A DNA stretch of 40,631 nt, taken from NCBI GenBank assembly GCA_020057505.1, contig JAGVFQ010000034.1, positions 1 through 40,631 of the forward strand, given 5' to 3'. The notes under the pieces were generated by a model. The model saw nothing but the letters and a program-made list of their open reading frames with translations, had not been told where the DNA came from and searched no databases. Shown one piece after another: positions 30,885 to 40,199 of the stretch. A program made the translations under genes and the position numbers. Position 1 is the stretch's first letter, and each line of letters starts with the position of its first letter. Source of the DNA: Patescibacteria group bacterium (GTDB taxonomy: Bacteria; Patescibacteriota; Patescibacteriia; JAGVFQ01).

Positions 30885-33068
30885 TTATTCTTTTAAACGT
30901 GGTTCTACTCTTTTTAATAATACCGCATTCGTGGCGACAATTATGGATGATGCAGACATAAGCAAAGCAGAAATCTCCGGCCGGAGCGACCAGCCAAGGG
31001 AGTTATAAAATACTCCGGCGGCAACAGGAATAGCCAATACGTTATAAATAGCCGCCCAAAACAAATTTTGCTTCATCTTGGTAACCGTGGCTTTTGAGAG
31101 TCTGATGGCGGCCACGATATCGTAGGGGTCGGATTTCATGAGTACGATATTTCCTGTCTCGATCGCCACATCCGTACCAGCACCAATGGCAATACCTATA
31201 TCTGACTGCGCCAAAGCCGGAGCGTCATTAATGCCGTCACCGACCATTGCAACGCTCTTGCCTTCATCTTGAAGTTTTTTAACATACTTAGCCTTTTCTT
31301 CGGGGAGCACCTGGGCAAAGTAGCGGTCAATGCTAAGATCGGCGGAGATTGCTTTGGCCACTTGTTCATGATCGCCAGTAATCATAACAACTTCAAGACC
31401 CATTTCTTTGAGTTTTTGCACAGTTTTCTTGGCAGTCTCACGCACGGTATCAGCGACACCGATTGCACCGACCACCTTGCCGTCGATAGCCACGACGCTG
31501 ATGGTATTGCCGGTCCCGAGGAGGCGATTGATTTCTTTCTGCAATGGCGAGAGGTCAATATTATTCTGCTTCATCAGACGCTCGGTCCCGGCAATGACGA
31601 CTTTGCCGTCTGCTATTGCCCGGACACCATGGCCGCCAATAGCTTCAAATTTCTCTATTTTCTTTTCAATTGAGAGATTTTGTTTCTTTGCTTCTTCTAT
31701 AATTGCAACGCTGATGGGATGATTTGAACTTCGTTCAACTGCGGCCGCAACGGCAAGCACGCTGTTTTTGTCAAATCCTTGCGACACAACAACCTCGGTC
31801 ACTTTGGGCTTGCCCTCTGTTAGCGTTCCGGTTTTATCAAGCACAATTACATTTAACTTTGATGTATTTTCAAGTGTGACAGCGTCTTTAATAAGAATGT
31901 TGTGCTTTGCACCAAGTCCCGTGCCGACCGCAACAGCCGTTGGTGTGGCAAGTCCTAATGCATCTGGACAGGCAATGACAACAGTTGATACAGCAAAAGT
32001 AAGAGCAGTGAGAAGCCCGACGCCTGCAACGAAGTACCAGCCGAGGAATGCGGCTGCTCCGGAGCCGATAGCGACTACCACCAGTATGGCTGCGGCCTTA
32101 TCCGCAATGCGCTGGCCGGGTGCTTTAGAGTTTTGGGCAGTTTCAACCATTTTAATGATCTGTGCCAGAACGGTTTCTGACCCGACTTTTGTGGCTTTGA
32201 ATTTTGCCGCGCCAGTGAGATTTACCGATCCGCCCACCACTTTGTCGCCCCCTTTTTTCGCCACGGGGATGGATTCGCCGGTGACCAATGATTCGTCAAT
32301 CGAGGTTTCACCCTTGATAATCTCGCCGTCCACGGGCACTTTATCGCCAGGCCGAAGTACTACAATGTCGCCTTGCACAATCTCGGAACTCGGTATGGTA
32401 ATCTCTTGGCCATTGCGAACAACGAGTGCTTTAGGCGGCACGAGATCAAACAGCGCGCGCAGAGCATCAGAAGTGCCACGGCGCGACTTCATTTCCATCC
32501 AGTGGCCAAAGAGCACAAAGGTTACGAGGAGTGCCGCCGCTTCATAGAACGTTTCGCTTTCGGGCTGAATAAAAGTGAGGAGTACGCTGAAAAGATACGC
32601 CGCAAGCACGCCGGTAGCGATTAAAACCGACATGTTGAGTTTCCTGGCTTTGAGCGAGTAGTACGTGCCGATGATGAAAATAGAACCGGCCCAAAACACC
32701 ACGGGTGTGGTAAGGATAAAGAGAATCCAGCTTGCCGGTATGGGCATCGGTAAACTTAGTTTGAAAAAGTTTATTCCTACCGGAGAGTACAGGAAAATAG
32801 GAATGGAGAGGACAAAGGAAATCCAAAAACGCCGACGCATGTCCGCTTCCATTTTCTTTGCCATTGCCGGATTGGTCATTGCGGACTCATGATCTATGTG
32901 GCTCATCTTCTGCATGTCGTGGTCAGCATGGGCGGGAGACGGCTTGCTTTGCGGAATCAAATCCATGCCGCATCCCGGACATTTGCCGGGTTCGGTTTTC
33001 TGCACTTCTGGATGCATGGAACAAGTATAAATTGTCGCCTGTTCATGTGGACTATGATAATTCCTCAT
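30885..33068 (-). CDS. CopB-like heavy-metal P-type ATPase with N-terminal metal-binding domain
   Basis: 727 aa. Seen: an N-terminal heavy-metal-binding segment 'YTCSMHPEVQKTEPGKCPGCGMDLIP' (residues 14-39), a His/Met-rich stretch ('HADHDMQKMSHIDH'), eight predicted spans, the ion-path motif 'CPDALGLATP' (CPC changed to CPD), phosphorylation site 'DKTGTLTEG', 'SSNHPISVAI' (HP motif) and '[18 protein letters not shown]'. The phosphorylation machinery is complete. CPD in place of CPC and the His/Met-rich N-terminus suggest a different metal or oxidation state from the CopA-like pump at 35051. The exported metal cannot be fixed by sequence. The DUF6629 gene follows. Confidence 0.92.
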   Translation of the reverse strand: MRNYHSPHEQATIYTCSMHPEVQKTEPGKCPGCGMDLIPQSKPSPAHADHDMQKMSHIDHESAMTNPAMAKKMEADMRRRFWISFVLSIPIFLYSPVGINFFKLSLPMPIPASWILFILTTPVVFWAGSIFIIGTYYSLKARKLNMSVLIATGVLAAYLFSVLLTFIQPESETFYEAAALLVTFVLFGHWMEMKSRRGTSDALRALFDLVPPKALVVRNGQEITIPSSEIVQGDIVVLRPGDKVPVDGEIIKGETSIDESLVTGESIPVAKKGGDKVVGGSVNLTGAAKFKATKVGSETVLAQIIKMVETAQNSKAPGQRIADKAAAILVVVAIGSGAAAFLGWYFVAGVGLLTALTFAVSTVVIACPDALGLATPTAVAVGTGLGAKHNILIKDAVTLENTSKLNVIVLDKTGTLTEGKPKVTEVVVSQGFDKNSVLAVAAAVERSSNHPISVAIIEEAKKQNLSIEKKIEKFEAIGGHGVRAIADGKVVIAGTERLMKQNNIDLSPLQKEINRLLGTGNTISVVAIDGKVVGAIGVADTVRETAKKTVQKLKEMGLEVVMITGDHEQVAKAISADLSIDRYFAQVLPEEKAKYVKKLQDEGKSVAMVGDGINDAPALAQSDIGIAIGAGTDVAIETGNIVLMKSDPYDIVAAIRLSKATVTKMKQNLFWAAIYNVLAIPVAAGVFYNSLGWSLRPEISALLMSASSIIVATNAVLLKRVEPRLKE

Positions 33069-33122
33069 AAGAGTACAACAAAATAATCAATATAATTCCA
33101 AACTTCGACTGAACTATAAAAC

Positions 33123-33151
33123 AAAAAGGCTTAACTAAGTTAAGTCTTTTT
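33123..33151 (-). terminator. Terminator overlapping the SHOCT stop codon
   Basis: On the minus strand CTTAAC-tta-GTTAAG, followed by CCTTTTTG; the 5' arm includes the last codons and the TAG stop of the SHOCT gene. It separates that unit from the CopB-like ATPase. Confidence 0.65.
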
Positions 33152-33377
33152 TCTTTATTTCAAATTCTTTTTTATTAATTTCGCCTTTAGCATACCGTTC
33201 TTTCAGAATATCCAAAGCTGAATTTTCGCGCTGACCGCTTCCTTGTGACTGATTTAAAAACCAACGGACAAAAGCAATAATCGCGATAACCGCTAACAGC
33301 CAGAACCCAATCATCATAATCCAGCCAAAACCAAAACCGACAAAACCCGCTGGATTGTCAAAAAAATAACTCATCAT
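33135..33377 (-). CDS. SHOCT-domain membrane protein
   Basis: 80 aa. Seen: one long membrane span (residues about 10-41, 'GFGFGWIMMIGFWLLAVIAIIAFV') and a C-terminal SHOCT motif, 'ALDILKERYAKGEINKKEFEIKKKDL' (residues 53-78). SHOCT domains are short oligomerisation/binding helices often found on small membrane proteins near metal-resistance genes. Starts 7 nt after the gene at 33385 and shares its transcript. Confidence 0.85.
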   Translation of the reverse strand: MMSYFFDNPAGFVGFGFGWIMMIGFWLLAVIAIIAFVRWFLNQSQGSGQRENSALDILKERYAKGEINKKEFEIKKKDLT

Positions 33378-33384
33378 AAATTAT

Positions 33385-33660
33385 TTATTTAATTTCTTTT
33401 TGAATTAAACTGTAATTCAACATCCAAACCATAAACCAGGCGAAAATCCAGGAAATAATAAATATTTCAATCGCGCCAATAATAACACTTGAAGTATTTA
33501 TCCAGATAAATCCGGGTAATGTTTCAAACAGAGCGTGATGCAACTCAATTCCTCGCGTAGAACGCAGAGGAATAAATCCTCCGATAAGGCAAACAAAATA
33601 AGCCACTTCCCCGCCGAGAACACAGAGCCACCCGTATCTTTTTAAAGAAAATTTAAACAT
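33385..33660 (-). CDS. Small membrane protein (DUF5676-like)
   Basis: 91 aa. Seen: two or three spans (residues about 10-30, 'WLCVLGGEVAYFVCLIGGFIPL', and about 55-82) with the conserved-looking 'LHHALFETLPGFIWI' between. This resembles small membrane proteins grouped as DUF5676, often beside copper ATPases and SHOCT proteins; assignment by recall, moderate. Function unknown. Confidence 0.55.
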   Translation of the reverse strand: MFKFSLKRYGWLCVLGGEVAYFVCLIGGFIPLRSTRGIELHHALFETLPGFIWINTSSVIIGAIEIFIISWIFAWFMVWMLNYSLIQKEIK

Positions 33661-33726
33661 AATTTTATTGTTAATAATTAGTTTGTAATTATTATACCAT
33701 TTTTCTGCTAGTTAAGACAGGTATTT

Positions 33727-34296
33727 TTATAATACAACATTAAACGCGCCCCAAGGTATTCCCATTGCACAAGTAAAATAATATTCCCCTGCTTCCTTTG
33801 GCGTAAATTCCATAACTATTGTCTCTCCGGCGCTGATTAAAGCTGGCTCCTCATACAAACCTGGAATCAAAATCGTACTCATACAGCCGTTGATATCGAC
33901 TTCAGGGTAAATTTCAATTCGCGCGGGAACGCCGACTTTTAAATTAAACGTTCCTGGCCGAAGACCATCTTCATTGAGAATAGTCAGTTTAACAACTTGA
34001 ATATTTTGAATTGTTACGTTTGTATTATTTATCTTTGTCTTCACTTCGTTCAATGGATTAAGCGCAGGCGCTGACGGCGATACCAATGGTGGCTCAATCT
34101 CGTCATGGCTCCCAGAAACTCTTTGCGAATTATCAGTTACATTTAAATTAGCCCTGGAAGCTGAATTAATTTTCTTTGAAAAATTTAAAGCTATATCTAT
34201 CGATTTTGTTTGGCCGGAAGTATTATTTATTCTAAATAGTAAAAACGATCCATATAATGACGTAATAGCAATGATTACTATAAAAATTTTCTTCAT
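33727..34296 (-). CDS. Secreted cupredoxin-domain protein
   Basis: 189 aa. Seen: an N-terminal membrane anchor or signal (residues 3-20), a low-complexity linker (Asn/Ser/Pro-rich to about residue 100), then a cupredoxin fold: 'LRPGTFNLKVGVPARIEIYP', 'NGCMSTILIPGL', 'AGETIVMEFTPKEAGEYYFTCAMGIPWGAFNVV'. The Cys-x-Met-Gly pair near the end is the usual copper-ligand loop, together with an upstream Cys in place of the common His. Likely binds copper outside the membrane. Its closest relative here is the partial protein at 40200. Separate from the upstream operon by 147 nt and a terminator. Confidence 0.85.
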   Translation of the reverse strand: MKKIFIVIIAITSLYGSFLLFRINNTSGQTKSIDIALNFSKKINSASRANLNVTDNSQRVSGSHDEIEPPLVSPSAPALNPLNEVKTKINNTNVTIQNIQVVKLTILNEDGLRPGTFNLKVGVPARIEIYPEVDINGCMSTILIPGLYEEPALISAGETIVMEFTPKEAGEYYFTCAMGIPWGAFNVVL

Positions 34297-34383
34297 AAAA
34301 TATACAAGAAGCTTGCGTATAAATTTGAAATTAATGACTACTTTATAATATAATTATAGCATATTTTTATTAGTTAGGAAACA

Positions 34384-34414
34384 AAAAAACCTTTGCGAAA
34401 AATTTTCGTAAAGG
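34384..34414 (-). terminator. Rho-independent terminator closing the CopA operon
   Basis: Minus strand CCTTTACGAAAA/TTTTCGCAAAGG stem followed by seven T's, 30 nt after the stop of the gene at 34444. Confidence 0.85.
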
Positions 34415-34443
34415 CTAAATATTTTAAAAGAACTGCCATATAA

Positions 34444-34749
34444 TTAATGGCAACCGCTCTTGCCGATTTTGGAATTTTTTTCTTCATCTGATGTTTTGCT
34501 TTTATTTTCAAGACTGCTAGCGCTATCTTGGTTTTCTTGAGTTTGATGGTTTCCGCAGCCACCATGACCTTTGCGCATGAAAAACAAATGAACCGCCATA
34601 AATCCAACAATCAGAATCGGCCATAAATATCCGTTGGAAGTTGAAGACAGCTTGCCTCCCACAAAAAACAAAATAACTACCGGCACCAGACAGCAAATAA
34701 GCATCATCCACATCATTGAAGAAAAATTGTTGTCGTTTTTGTTATGCAT
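34444..34749 (-). CDS. Small Cys/His-tailed membrane protein
   Basis: 101 aa. Seen: two spans ('MMWMMLICCLVPVVILFF', residues 12-29, and 'GYLWPILIVGFMAVHLFFM', about 40-58), then 'RKGHGGCGNHQ' and a final 'GKSGCH'. The Cys/His-rich soluble ends and the Met/Cys-rich first span suggest metal contact. Family not recognised with certainty. Last gene of the copA operon before a terminator. Confidence 0.7.
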   Translation of the reverse strand: MHNKNDNNFSSMMWMMLICCLVPVVILFFVGGKLSSTSNGYLWPILIVGFMAVHLFFMRKGHGGCGNHQTQENQDSASSLENKSKTSDEEKNSKIGKSGCH

Positions 34750-34776
34750 AAAAAATTTAATTACGTTTGGGGAATA

Positions 34777-34989
34777 TTATAATAATTCGACTGCATAACC
34801 AGCCTCGTCGATGGCTTTTATTATCTCCCTGAGATTAGAATCGTTTTCCAGCATCATTTCGCCAATGCCAGTTTTTTCATCAATGGTTAAATCTTCGATA
34901 TTTTTGAAACTTGAGACAGACTGTTCAACCAACCTAACGCAGGACGAACAATGGATGTTAGGGATTCTAAATATTAATGATTTTGACAT
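34777..34989 (-). CDS. Stand-alone HMA-domain copper chaperone
   Basis: 70 aa, one HMA domain. Seen: 'IPNIHCSSCVRLVEQSV' with the CxxC metal loop at residues 14-17 and a 'GYAVELL' end typical of the fold. CopZ/Atx1-like: picks up Cu(I) in the cytoplasm and passes it to the ATPase HMA domains. It lies 61 nt after copA and 27 nt before the Cys/His membrane protein. Confidence 0.88.
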   Translation of the reverse strand: MSKSLIFRIPNIHCSSCVRLVEQSVSSFKNIEDLTIDEKTGIGEMMLENDSNLREIIKAIDEAGYAVELL

Positions 34990-35050
34990 ATATTTTTAAT
35001 TATTAAATTAATATTTATTTTGACGATGGTATTTGCCGGGAAGTCTTTGT

Positions 35051-37924
35051 TTAATTCATGCCGGTCGAACTTATTTTGGTAAAGACCAAAAATACTATCA
35101 AGAAAAATATGCCCATGAAAATCGGGGCTAAAGTTGAGACAAAATTAAAACGGCCTGGTTTAAAGCGCTGTAAAAGCAAGGAATTGACTACGACCGAGAT
35201 TGAACTGAAAGCCATGGCTAAACCGGCTAATTCCGGTCGCAAAACAATGCCAAAGCCAATGAATACCCGGGCGGCAATGGGAATACCAATCAGGTTATAA
35301 AATAAAGCAAAAAACATATTTTGTTTGATTTTACCGACAGTTTCCCTGCTTAAATCTATGGCCGCGATAACATCCCTCAAATCGTTTTTTACCATAACGA
35401 TGCCGCCAGTTTCCATGGCCACATCGGCGCCACTACCCATGGCAATGCCCAAATCGGCTTGAGCCAACGCTGGCGCATCATTAATACCGTCGCCGATCAT
35501 CGCCACTTTAATGCCGGTCCCCTGTAATTTTTGTATTTCATTGGCTTTATCCTGAGGCAAAACTTCTGCCAAAACATTATCAATTCCGACTTGTTTGGCA
35601 ATCGCATTGGCAGTCCGCTGATTATCACCGGTAATCATATAAAGTGTAAAGCCCTTGTTTTTTAATTGCCTAATTGCTTCTGAAGAAGTTTCTTTAATCG
35701 TATCAGCCACGGCAATCAGCCCCAGTACTTCATTTTCTGAAGTTAAAATCATAGCGGTTTTGCCGGCTTCTTCCAACCTCAGCATTTTCTTCTCAATTTT
35801 ATCTGGCGATAAGCCGACAATATCCGTGATTAATTTACGATTGCCAAAATAATATTTTTTATTATTAAGCAGCCCCTCAACGCCATGACCGGGAATTGCT
35901 CTGAAATTTTGAACTTCCAATAAATCGATATTTTCTTCTTCAGAATATTTAACAATGGCATCGGCCAACGGATGTTCTGATAATTTTTCTAAACTAGCCG
36001 CCAAAGTCAAAATTTCCTGCTCATCGCCTAAGCCATTGGCAACAATATCCGTTACTTCCGGCTGACCTTTAGTCAAAGTTCCGGTTTTATCAAAAATAAT
36101 GGCTTTAACCTTGCAAGCCGCTTCTAATGGTTCGCCGCCTTTAATTAAAATGCCATATTCTGCTCCCTTGCCGGTACCAACCATAATGGCGGTCGGAGTA
36201 GCCAGGCCTAAAGCGCACGGACAAGCAATAACCAAAACTGCAGTAAAGGCCATAAGCGCAAATGAAATACCAAAACCTAAAAACAACCAAGTAACCAAAG
36301 TTATTACGGAAATGATTAAGACGATTGGCACAAATTTGGCTGAAATCCGGTCAGCATACGCCTGAATTGGAGCCTTTGATCCCTGGGCATCTTCAATAAA
36401 CTTGATAATTTGAGCCAAGGCGGTTTCACTGCCTACTTTGGTGGCCTTAAATTCAAGACTGCCGTTTTTATTAATGGTGGCGCCAATCACCGTATCGCCT
36501 TCATTTTTTTCTACCGGCAAACTTTCTCCGGTCAGCATTGATTCATCAACCGCTGAAGAACCCTTAACCACTATACCATCAACCGGAATTTTTTCTCCCG
36601 GTTTAACTAAAATCAAATCCCCGGCAACTACTTGTTCAATTGGTATATCTATATATTTTCCGTTTTTATTTACTCGCGCGGTTTTTGCCTGCAAACCCAT
36701 GAGTTTTTTTATCGCTTCGCTGGTCCGGCCTTTGCTTTTGGCTTCCAGCCATTTGCCTAAAATAACAAAAGTAATCAAAAAGGCCGCCGTCTCAAAATAA
36801 AGATCGGGAATTTTCATTCCAACCTCGGCAAAAAAGGAACTATTAAGCAGGACATAGCTAAAATATCTAAACAAACTATAAAAATAAGCCGCTGAGGTGC
36901 CAATAGCAATCAGGCTGTCCATGTTGAAAGTTTTCATTTTCAAGCTGGACCAGGCGCCTTTATAAAATCCTCGGCCAAAGATGAACTGTACCGGCGTGGC
37001 TAAGATTAAAGAAATCAAGCCGACATAGGGCAGCAAAAAACTGGCGCCAGGCAGCCATCTAAAAAAATCAAAAAGCATAAAATAAAGCATGGGCACGCTT
37101 AATATAAAACTTCCGATGAAATTTTTAAAATAGCCTTTAATGGTAGCAGTTCTTTTTTTTCTTTCAACTTCAGGATCAGCCTGATCAGCTAAGCTGGCTT
37201 GATAGCCGGTTTTATTGACGGCTTTAATCAGTTCTTCTGGTGTGGTAATTTTGGTATCATAAGTCACCAGCGCTTTCTCTGAAGCAAAATTAACATTGGC
37301 ATTAATAACGCCCGTGGTTTTTTTCAAAGATTTCTCAATCAACCCGGCACAGGAAGAGCAATGCATGCCACTTAAAGACAAACCGACTTTCTTAATAGCG
37401 CTTCCCTCTTTTGTTCCCGGTTCTTCTAGGGTCTCAGCTCGGTCTTCAGCGACAATTCCTTTTTTAATCTCATCTGAAATCAAATTAATTTTTGGCTCTG
37501 ATTTGGGTAATAATTCGCTGGTTTGCTCTTGGGCTTGAAAATCTGCGGGAGTTATCGACCTAAGCGCGCGACTGAGAAAATAAGCGATTTTCTCTGCATT
37601 TTCTCCTTCAGCTTCTATTTTTGTTTCCACTTTTACTTTAAAAGGCGCCTTTTTGTCAGACTCGACCACGGTGGGCGGAAAGCTTGACTCGGGTTTACTA
37701 TCAATTTCTGGTAAAACTTGAGCTTCATAGCCACTATTTCTTATAGCCGTTAAAATTTCGGCATCGCTGCTTAATTGATCGTCGTATTCTATCTCACCTC
37801 GGCCGTTTTGAGCATCAATCTTTATCACCTTCACTCCGTTCGATTCATCAACTGACATGGTGATTATCTTTTCGCAGGAAGCGCAATGCATGCCATCTAT
37901 CTTTAAATTTATTTTCTTTATCAT
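35051..37924 (-). CDS. copA: Copper-exporting P-type ATPase (CopA-like) with two HMA domains
   Basis: 957 aa. Exports Cu(I) from the cytoplasm. Seen: HMA1 'GMHCASC' (residues 11-17), an unusual long acidic linker (about 72-178) with no second CxxC, HMA2 'GMHCSSC' (186-192), eight predicted spans, '[13 protein letters not shown]' (CPC metal path), 'DKTGTLTKG', '[10 protein letters not shown]', '[18 protein letters not shown]'. All catalytic parts are present. The linker segment '[27 protein letters not shown]' has a weak HMA-like pattern lacking cysteines, perhaps a decayed third HMA domain. It lies 28 nt after ccdA in the operon. Confidence 0.95.
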   Translation of the reverse strand: MIKKINLKIDGMHCASCEKIITMSVDESNGVKVIKIDAQNGRGEIEYDDQLSSDAEILTAIRNSGYEAQVLPEIDSKPESSFPPTVVESDKKAPFKVKVETKIEAEGENAEKIAYFLSRALRSITPADFQAQEQTSELLPKSEPKINLISDEIKKGIVAEDRAETLEEPGTKEGSAIKKVGLSLSGMHCSSCAGLIEKSLKKTTGVINANVNFASEKALVTYDTKITTPEELIKAVNKTGYQASLADQADPEVERKKRTATIKGYFKNFIGSFILSVPMLYFMLFDFFRWLPGASFLLPYVGLISLILATPVQFIFGRGFYKGAWSSLKMKTFNMDSLIAIGTSAAYFYSLFRYFSYVLLNSSFFAEVGMKIPDLYFETAAFLITFVILGKWLEAKSKGRTSEAIKKLMGLQAKTARVNKNGKYIDIPIEQVVAGDLILVKPGEKIPVDGIVVKGSSAVDESMLTGESLPVEKNEGDTVIGATINKNGSLEFKATKVGSETALAQIIKFIEDAQGSKAPIQAYADRISAKFVPIVLIISVITLVTWLFLGFGISFALMAFTAVLVIACPCALGLATPTAIMVGTGKGAEYGILIKGGEPLEAACKVKAIIFDKTGTLTKGQPEVTDIVANGLGDEQEILTLAASLEKLSEHPLADAIVKYSEEENIDLLEVQNFRAIPGHGVEGLLNNKKYYFGNRKLITDIVGLSPDKIEKKMLRLEEAGKTAMILTSENEVLGLIAVADTIKETSSEAIRQLKNKGFTLYMITGDNQRTANAIAKQVGIDNVLAEVLPQDKANEIQKLQGTGIKVAMIGDGINDAPALAQADLGIAMGSGADVAMETGGIVMVKNDLRDVIAAIDLSRETVGKIKQNMFFALFYNLIGIPIAARVFIGFGIVLRPELAGLAMAFSSISVVVNSLLLQRFKPGRFNFVSTLAPIFMGIFFLIVFLVFTKISSTGMN

Positions 37925-37952
37925 ATTTTTAAAAAAGAATAATTAATATTTT

Positions 37953-38618
37953 TTATATCAGCCACCATAGAAGCAGTAGGCCGGAAATAATCATGGAAAT
38001 CCCCATAATCAATTTAATCCAATTAAATGTTTTACTGTTAAGTTTCCGCATAAATTCAAATACGGGCCGATTGCCAGTCGAAACAAAAATCAGAATCAGA
38101 GGCAGGACGAACATAACATTGTATAAAAGCAGATAGGAAATGCCTTGCCAAAAAGTCTCTCTAACCGTTAAAAGACTGATGGTGGCTAGATAAACTCCGC
38201 CTGAGCAAGGAAATTCGCAGATGCCGATTAAAAATCCCAAGACAACGGCGGAAAGTATGGTAATCTGGGGTTTCCATTTGGGAATCCGGCAACGGCTAAA
38301 GAAAGCGGAAAGAACGGGAACCTTCCAATTCGGCCAAAAAAATTCTTTTAAATTAAATAAGCCAAGTATTAAAATCAAAAATGCCGCGATCCAGCCAAAG
38401 AAATTATGAACGCCAAAAAGATGGATAACGTGAAAAATACCAAAACCGATAAAAAGATAAGTCACATAGGTTGCCAGAATATAAAATAGGCCGAAAGCAA
38501 TAAATAATTTTCGCTCAACTTTAAGCGACAAAATCAAGGCCAAATAAAAGATTAGAACGCCGATAGCGCAGGGATTAAAAGAATCTATTAATCCGTTAAT
38601 CAAAACTAAATAAAGCAT
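37953..38618 (-). CDS. ccdA: CcdA/DsbD-type transmembrane thiol carrier
   Basis: 221 aa, six predicted spans. Carries electrons from cytoplasmic thioredoxin across the membrane to reduce extracytoplasmic thiols. Seen: 'LIDSFNPCAIGVLIFYL' (first redox Cys, N-P-C motif, residue ~17) and 'LIGICEFPCSGGVYLATISLL' (second, F-P-C-S-G-G), the signature pair of this family. Good context: it sits between a DUF1573 protein and CopA, next to the HMA-DsbA fusion, so it probably keeps a thiol partner reduced. Confidence 0.92.
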   Translation of the reverse strand: MLYLVLINGLIDSFNPCAIGVLIFYLALILSLKVERKLFIAFGLFYILATYVTYLFIGFGIFHVIHLFGVHNFFGWIAAFLILILGLFNLKEFFWPNWKVPVLSAFFSRCRIPKWKPQITILSAVVLGFLIGICEFPCSGGVYLATISLLTVRETFWQGISYLLLYNVMFVLPLILIFVSTGNRPVFEFMRKLNSKTFNWIKLIMGISMIISGLLLLWWLI

Positions 38619-38626
38619 ATATTGTT

Positions 38627-39124
38627 TTATTCAACTACCGCTTGGAAGCGGATATTAGTTAGCGGTTTTTCCGGATCATTGGTTTTAAAAATAACTTCCC
38701 GTTTAACAACGCCTTTAACCGGCATGATTCTCGGTTCATAAATAACTCTCAAAACAGCGCTTTCGCCGGGCAAAATTTCTCCCCGCCATTTCATGTCGCG
38801 ATTCATGGCAAATTTTGGACTTTCCCGGCCATTAATTACTAATTGGGCAAAAGTGCAATCGCAAGAAGTGTAAATATCGGAAATGACTAATGGTTTTGAT
38901 CCTTTATTTTGGAGGGGAATTTCTTGGACTTTTACGTCATCCACTTTCATTAATCCAAAGTCAAAACTTGTTTCGGAAATCTCCAACTGCGGCCGGCTCT
39001 GATCGGTATTGCCATACTGAGGAATAGGAGCGTTTTGGGTCGCAAATGCCGCGATAATAACACCGCCAAAAATCACTAACGTGAAAATAATAATGCCAAT
39101 AGTTATAGGTTCGATTTTTTTCAT
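38627..39124 (-). CDS. Anchored DUF1573 protein
   Basis: 165 aa. Seen: one N-terminal membrane anchor (residues 8-30) and an Ig-like DUF1573 domain with 'SETSFDFGLMKVDDVKVQEIPLQNKG', 'SDIYTSCDCTFAQLVI' and 'VIYEPRIMPVKGVVKREVIFKTND'. The 'SCDCT' pair could bind metal or form a disulfide. Family function unknown; often in periplasmic or metal clusters. It is 5 nt after the HMA-DsbA gene and 8 nt before ccdA, so all three are tightly coupled. Confidence 0.9.
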   Translation of the reverse strand: MKKIEPITIGIIIFTLVIFGGVIIAAFATQNAPIPQYGNTDQSRPQLEISETSFDFGLMKVDDVKVQEIPLQNKGSKPLVISDIYTSCDCTFAQLVINGRESPKFAMNRDMKWRGEILPGESAVLRVIYEPRIMPVKGVVKREVIFKTNDPEKPLTNIRFQAVVE

Positions 39125-39129
39125 AAAGA

Positions 39130-40146
39130 TTATTTGGTTAAGAGACTGTCAATCACTTGCTTAAAAGATTCATAAGGCTGGGCGCCGCTCACAAGCTGGC
39201 CATTAACAAAAGTGGCCGGCGTGCCATTGACTCCCTTGCTTGAACCCTCTTGAAATTCAGTATTGACTTTAGAGGCGTATTTGCCGCTGTCAAGACAATC
39301 ACTGAACTTGCTTTCTTTAAGACCAAGATCCTTGGCCCATTGCTTGAATTTTTCCAGGCTAAAGCCGGCTTGTTGATTGTCGAAAAGTTTATCATGGTAT
39401 TCCCAGAATTTTCCTTGTTCAGCGGCGCACTCGGCTGATTCAGCCGCTTTCTCGCCATTAGGATGGAAGCTTAAAGGGAAATGTTTATATACCAATCGGA
39501 CTTTATCCGGATAATCCTGAATGATTTTTTTAAAAGTAGGATAAATCTTGCCGCAGAAAGGACATTCAAAATCGGAAAATTCGACTAGCGTTATCGGCGC
39601 GTTAAAATTGCCTCGAACATTATCATTTTTTGTGATATCAAATTTCTGGACGGCCGCAGGCTGATTGTCGGCTGATGGCGCCGGCTGCTGGACTAATGGC
39701 TGATTAACAGCTTGAGCCGAGGCCGCTTTTATATTTTGCCCTTCAATCGTCGGACTTTTAAATAAAATAGCCAAAAGAATAACATTAGTTATTAATGAAA
39801 CAATACTAATACCCACCAGCAGCCCTAACCAAAATATTTTTTTATCATTTGATTCTGAAGATAAAGATTCTCGGCAACGATCTGTTCCTCTATTATCTTC
39901 TTCCTCTTGAATTTTTTCTTTGATTTTATTTTCTTCTTTGGTTACTTCATAGTCGCCGGCGCTATTGATTGCGTCAAAAATTTCTTGTTCTTTGATTTTT
40001 GAAGAATCGTAAACCACGACTCCTCTTCCAGAATCAAAATTGACTTTAGCCGCCGTTATTCCCGCCTTATTTTTTAATCTATCTTCGATCAGCATGGCGC
40101 AGGACTTGCAATTCATGCCCTTGATTTGAACTTTTATCTTTTGCAT
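39130..40146 (-). CDS. HMA-TM-DsbA fusion protein
   Basis: 338 aa. Seen in order: an HMA domain (residues 1 to about 68) with 'GMNCKSCAML' (CxxC 13-16); an acidic linker; a membrane span (about 104-129); a Pro/Gln/Ala-rich linker; then a DsbA-like thioredoxin domain with 'FSDFECPFCGK' (CPFC 195-198), 'RLVYKHFPLSFHPNGEKAAESAECA' and the cis-Pro loop 'VNGTPATFVNGQLVSG'. The HMA part would face the cytoplasm and the DsbA part the outside, if a single span is right. The fusion ties copper sensing or delivery to disulfide chemistry. The DsbA half is paralogous to the protein at 28960. Confidence 0.9.
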   Translation of the reverse strand: MQKIKVQIKGMNCKSCAMLIEDRLKNKAGITAAKVNFDSGRGVVVYDSSKIKEQEIFDAINSAGDYEVTKEENKIKEKIQEEEDNRGTDRCRESLSSESNDKKIFWLGLLVGISIVSLITNVILLAILFKSPTIEGQNIKAASAQAVNQPLVQQPAPSADNQPAAVQKFDITKNDNVRGNFNAPITLVEFSDFECPFCGKIYPTFKKIIQDYPDKVRLVYKHFPLSFHPNGEKAAESAECAAEQGKFWEYHDKLFDNQQAGFSLEKFKQWAKDLGLKESKFSDCLDSGKYASKVNTEFQEGSSKGVNGTPATFVNGQLVSGAQPYESFKQVIDSLLTK

Positions 40147-40199
40147 AAAAATTAATTATTTTTATAAATTTAGGTTAAAATTTCGCGATTATTGTTCAG

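Noticed and set aside
31768-32547. 259-aa plus-strand ORF opposite the CopB-like ATPase
   Set aside because: Ser/Thr/Pro-rich antisense shadow of a confident ATPase.
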